A stretch of DNA of 64,000 nt, from contig NC_060892.1 of assembly GCF_014805685.1 (NCBI RefSeq), positions 9,058,990 through 9,122,989 of the forward strand, given 5' to 3'. Source of the stretch: Silurus meridionalis. Taxonomy: Eukaryota; Chordata; Actinopteri; Siluriformes; Siluridae. Position numbers and translations under genes: made by a program. The notes below the pieces were generated by a model. The model saw only the letters and a program-made list of their open reading frames with translations. It did no database searches and had not been told where the DNA came from. Positions 63,861 to 64,000 of the stretch are shown one piece after another (position 1 is the first letter of the stretch; each line of letters starts with the position of its first letter).

Positions 63861-64000
63861 TACAATTGCTATCCTAGGCTGAAGATAAAAGTAACACAAA
63901 TGTGCTTATAAATGATACAATCCAAATCAATCAGCTCCTTTGTTATGATCATGAAAAAGGTTTTCCGTTCTCAAAATCATGCAAAATAAACATCAAGTCT

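Larger units (their letters stand above)
58555..64000 (-). other. arnt2 intron before exon A (partial)
   Basis: No exon was recognised in 5.4 kb. It contains a MITE copy (59408-59690), a GT array (60665-60710), an LTR-like stretch (63390-63640) and a dispersed repeat ending in a CA array (63706-63857). Confidence 0.6.

Overview
This is vertebrate nuclear DNA, most likely from a teleost fish. I lean towards a catfish-like lineage because of the abundant tRNA-derived SINEs, the dense CA/GT and TA microsatellites and the short non-autonomous DNA transposons; that part is inference. There is no bacterial gene, operon or CRISPR array. Essentially the whole window lies inside one gene on the minus strand, the bHLH-PAS transcription factor ARNT2 (aryl hydrocarbon receptor nuclear translocator 2).

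Twelve consecutive internal coding exons of arnt2 can be placed to the base. From 5' to 3' of the gene (right to left in the window) I call them A to L: A 58452-58554, B 55234-55299, C 51763-51848, D 44830-44906, E 40180-40314, F 37842-37916, G 29295-29446, H 8940-9015, I 6458-6581, J 4893-4992, K 4015-4156, L 1475-1640. All reading phases join without a break, giving 1302 nt or 434 codons. They cover the second half of PAS-A (A-D), all of PAS-B (E-G), a short glutamine-rich linker (H) and much of the Ser/Gln/Pro-rich C-terminal region (I-L). The bHLH and first PAS-A exons lie beyond the right edge, and the last C-terminal exon(s) lie beyond the left edge.

The introns hold the rest. The G-H intron is about 20.3 kb and is filled with SINEs, MITE-like DNA transposons, an LTR-like stretch and TA arrays. 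Elsewhere are a decayed non-LTR retrotransposon reverse transcriptase (52250-53440), a pogo/Tigger-like element with TA target duplication (2910-3521), a DNA-transposon relic (30613-31122), and two minisatellites with units of 32 bp (30188-30605) and 24 bp (58082-58440).

The most notable observations concern RNA processing of arnt2. Exon J has UG repeats on both sides and no real polypyrimidine tract. Exon H has a long CA array and a possible hairpin at its 5' splice site. The exon B intron uses a GC donor. Exon L has a tandem CAG acceptor. An identical 118-bp sequence in inverted orientation flanks exons F and G and could favour a circular RNA. I found no new multi-gene system here.
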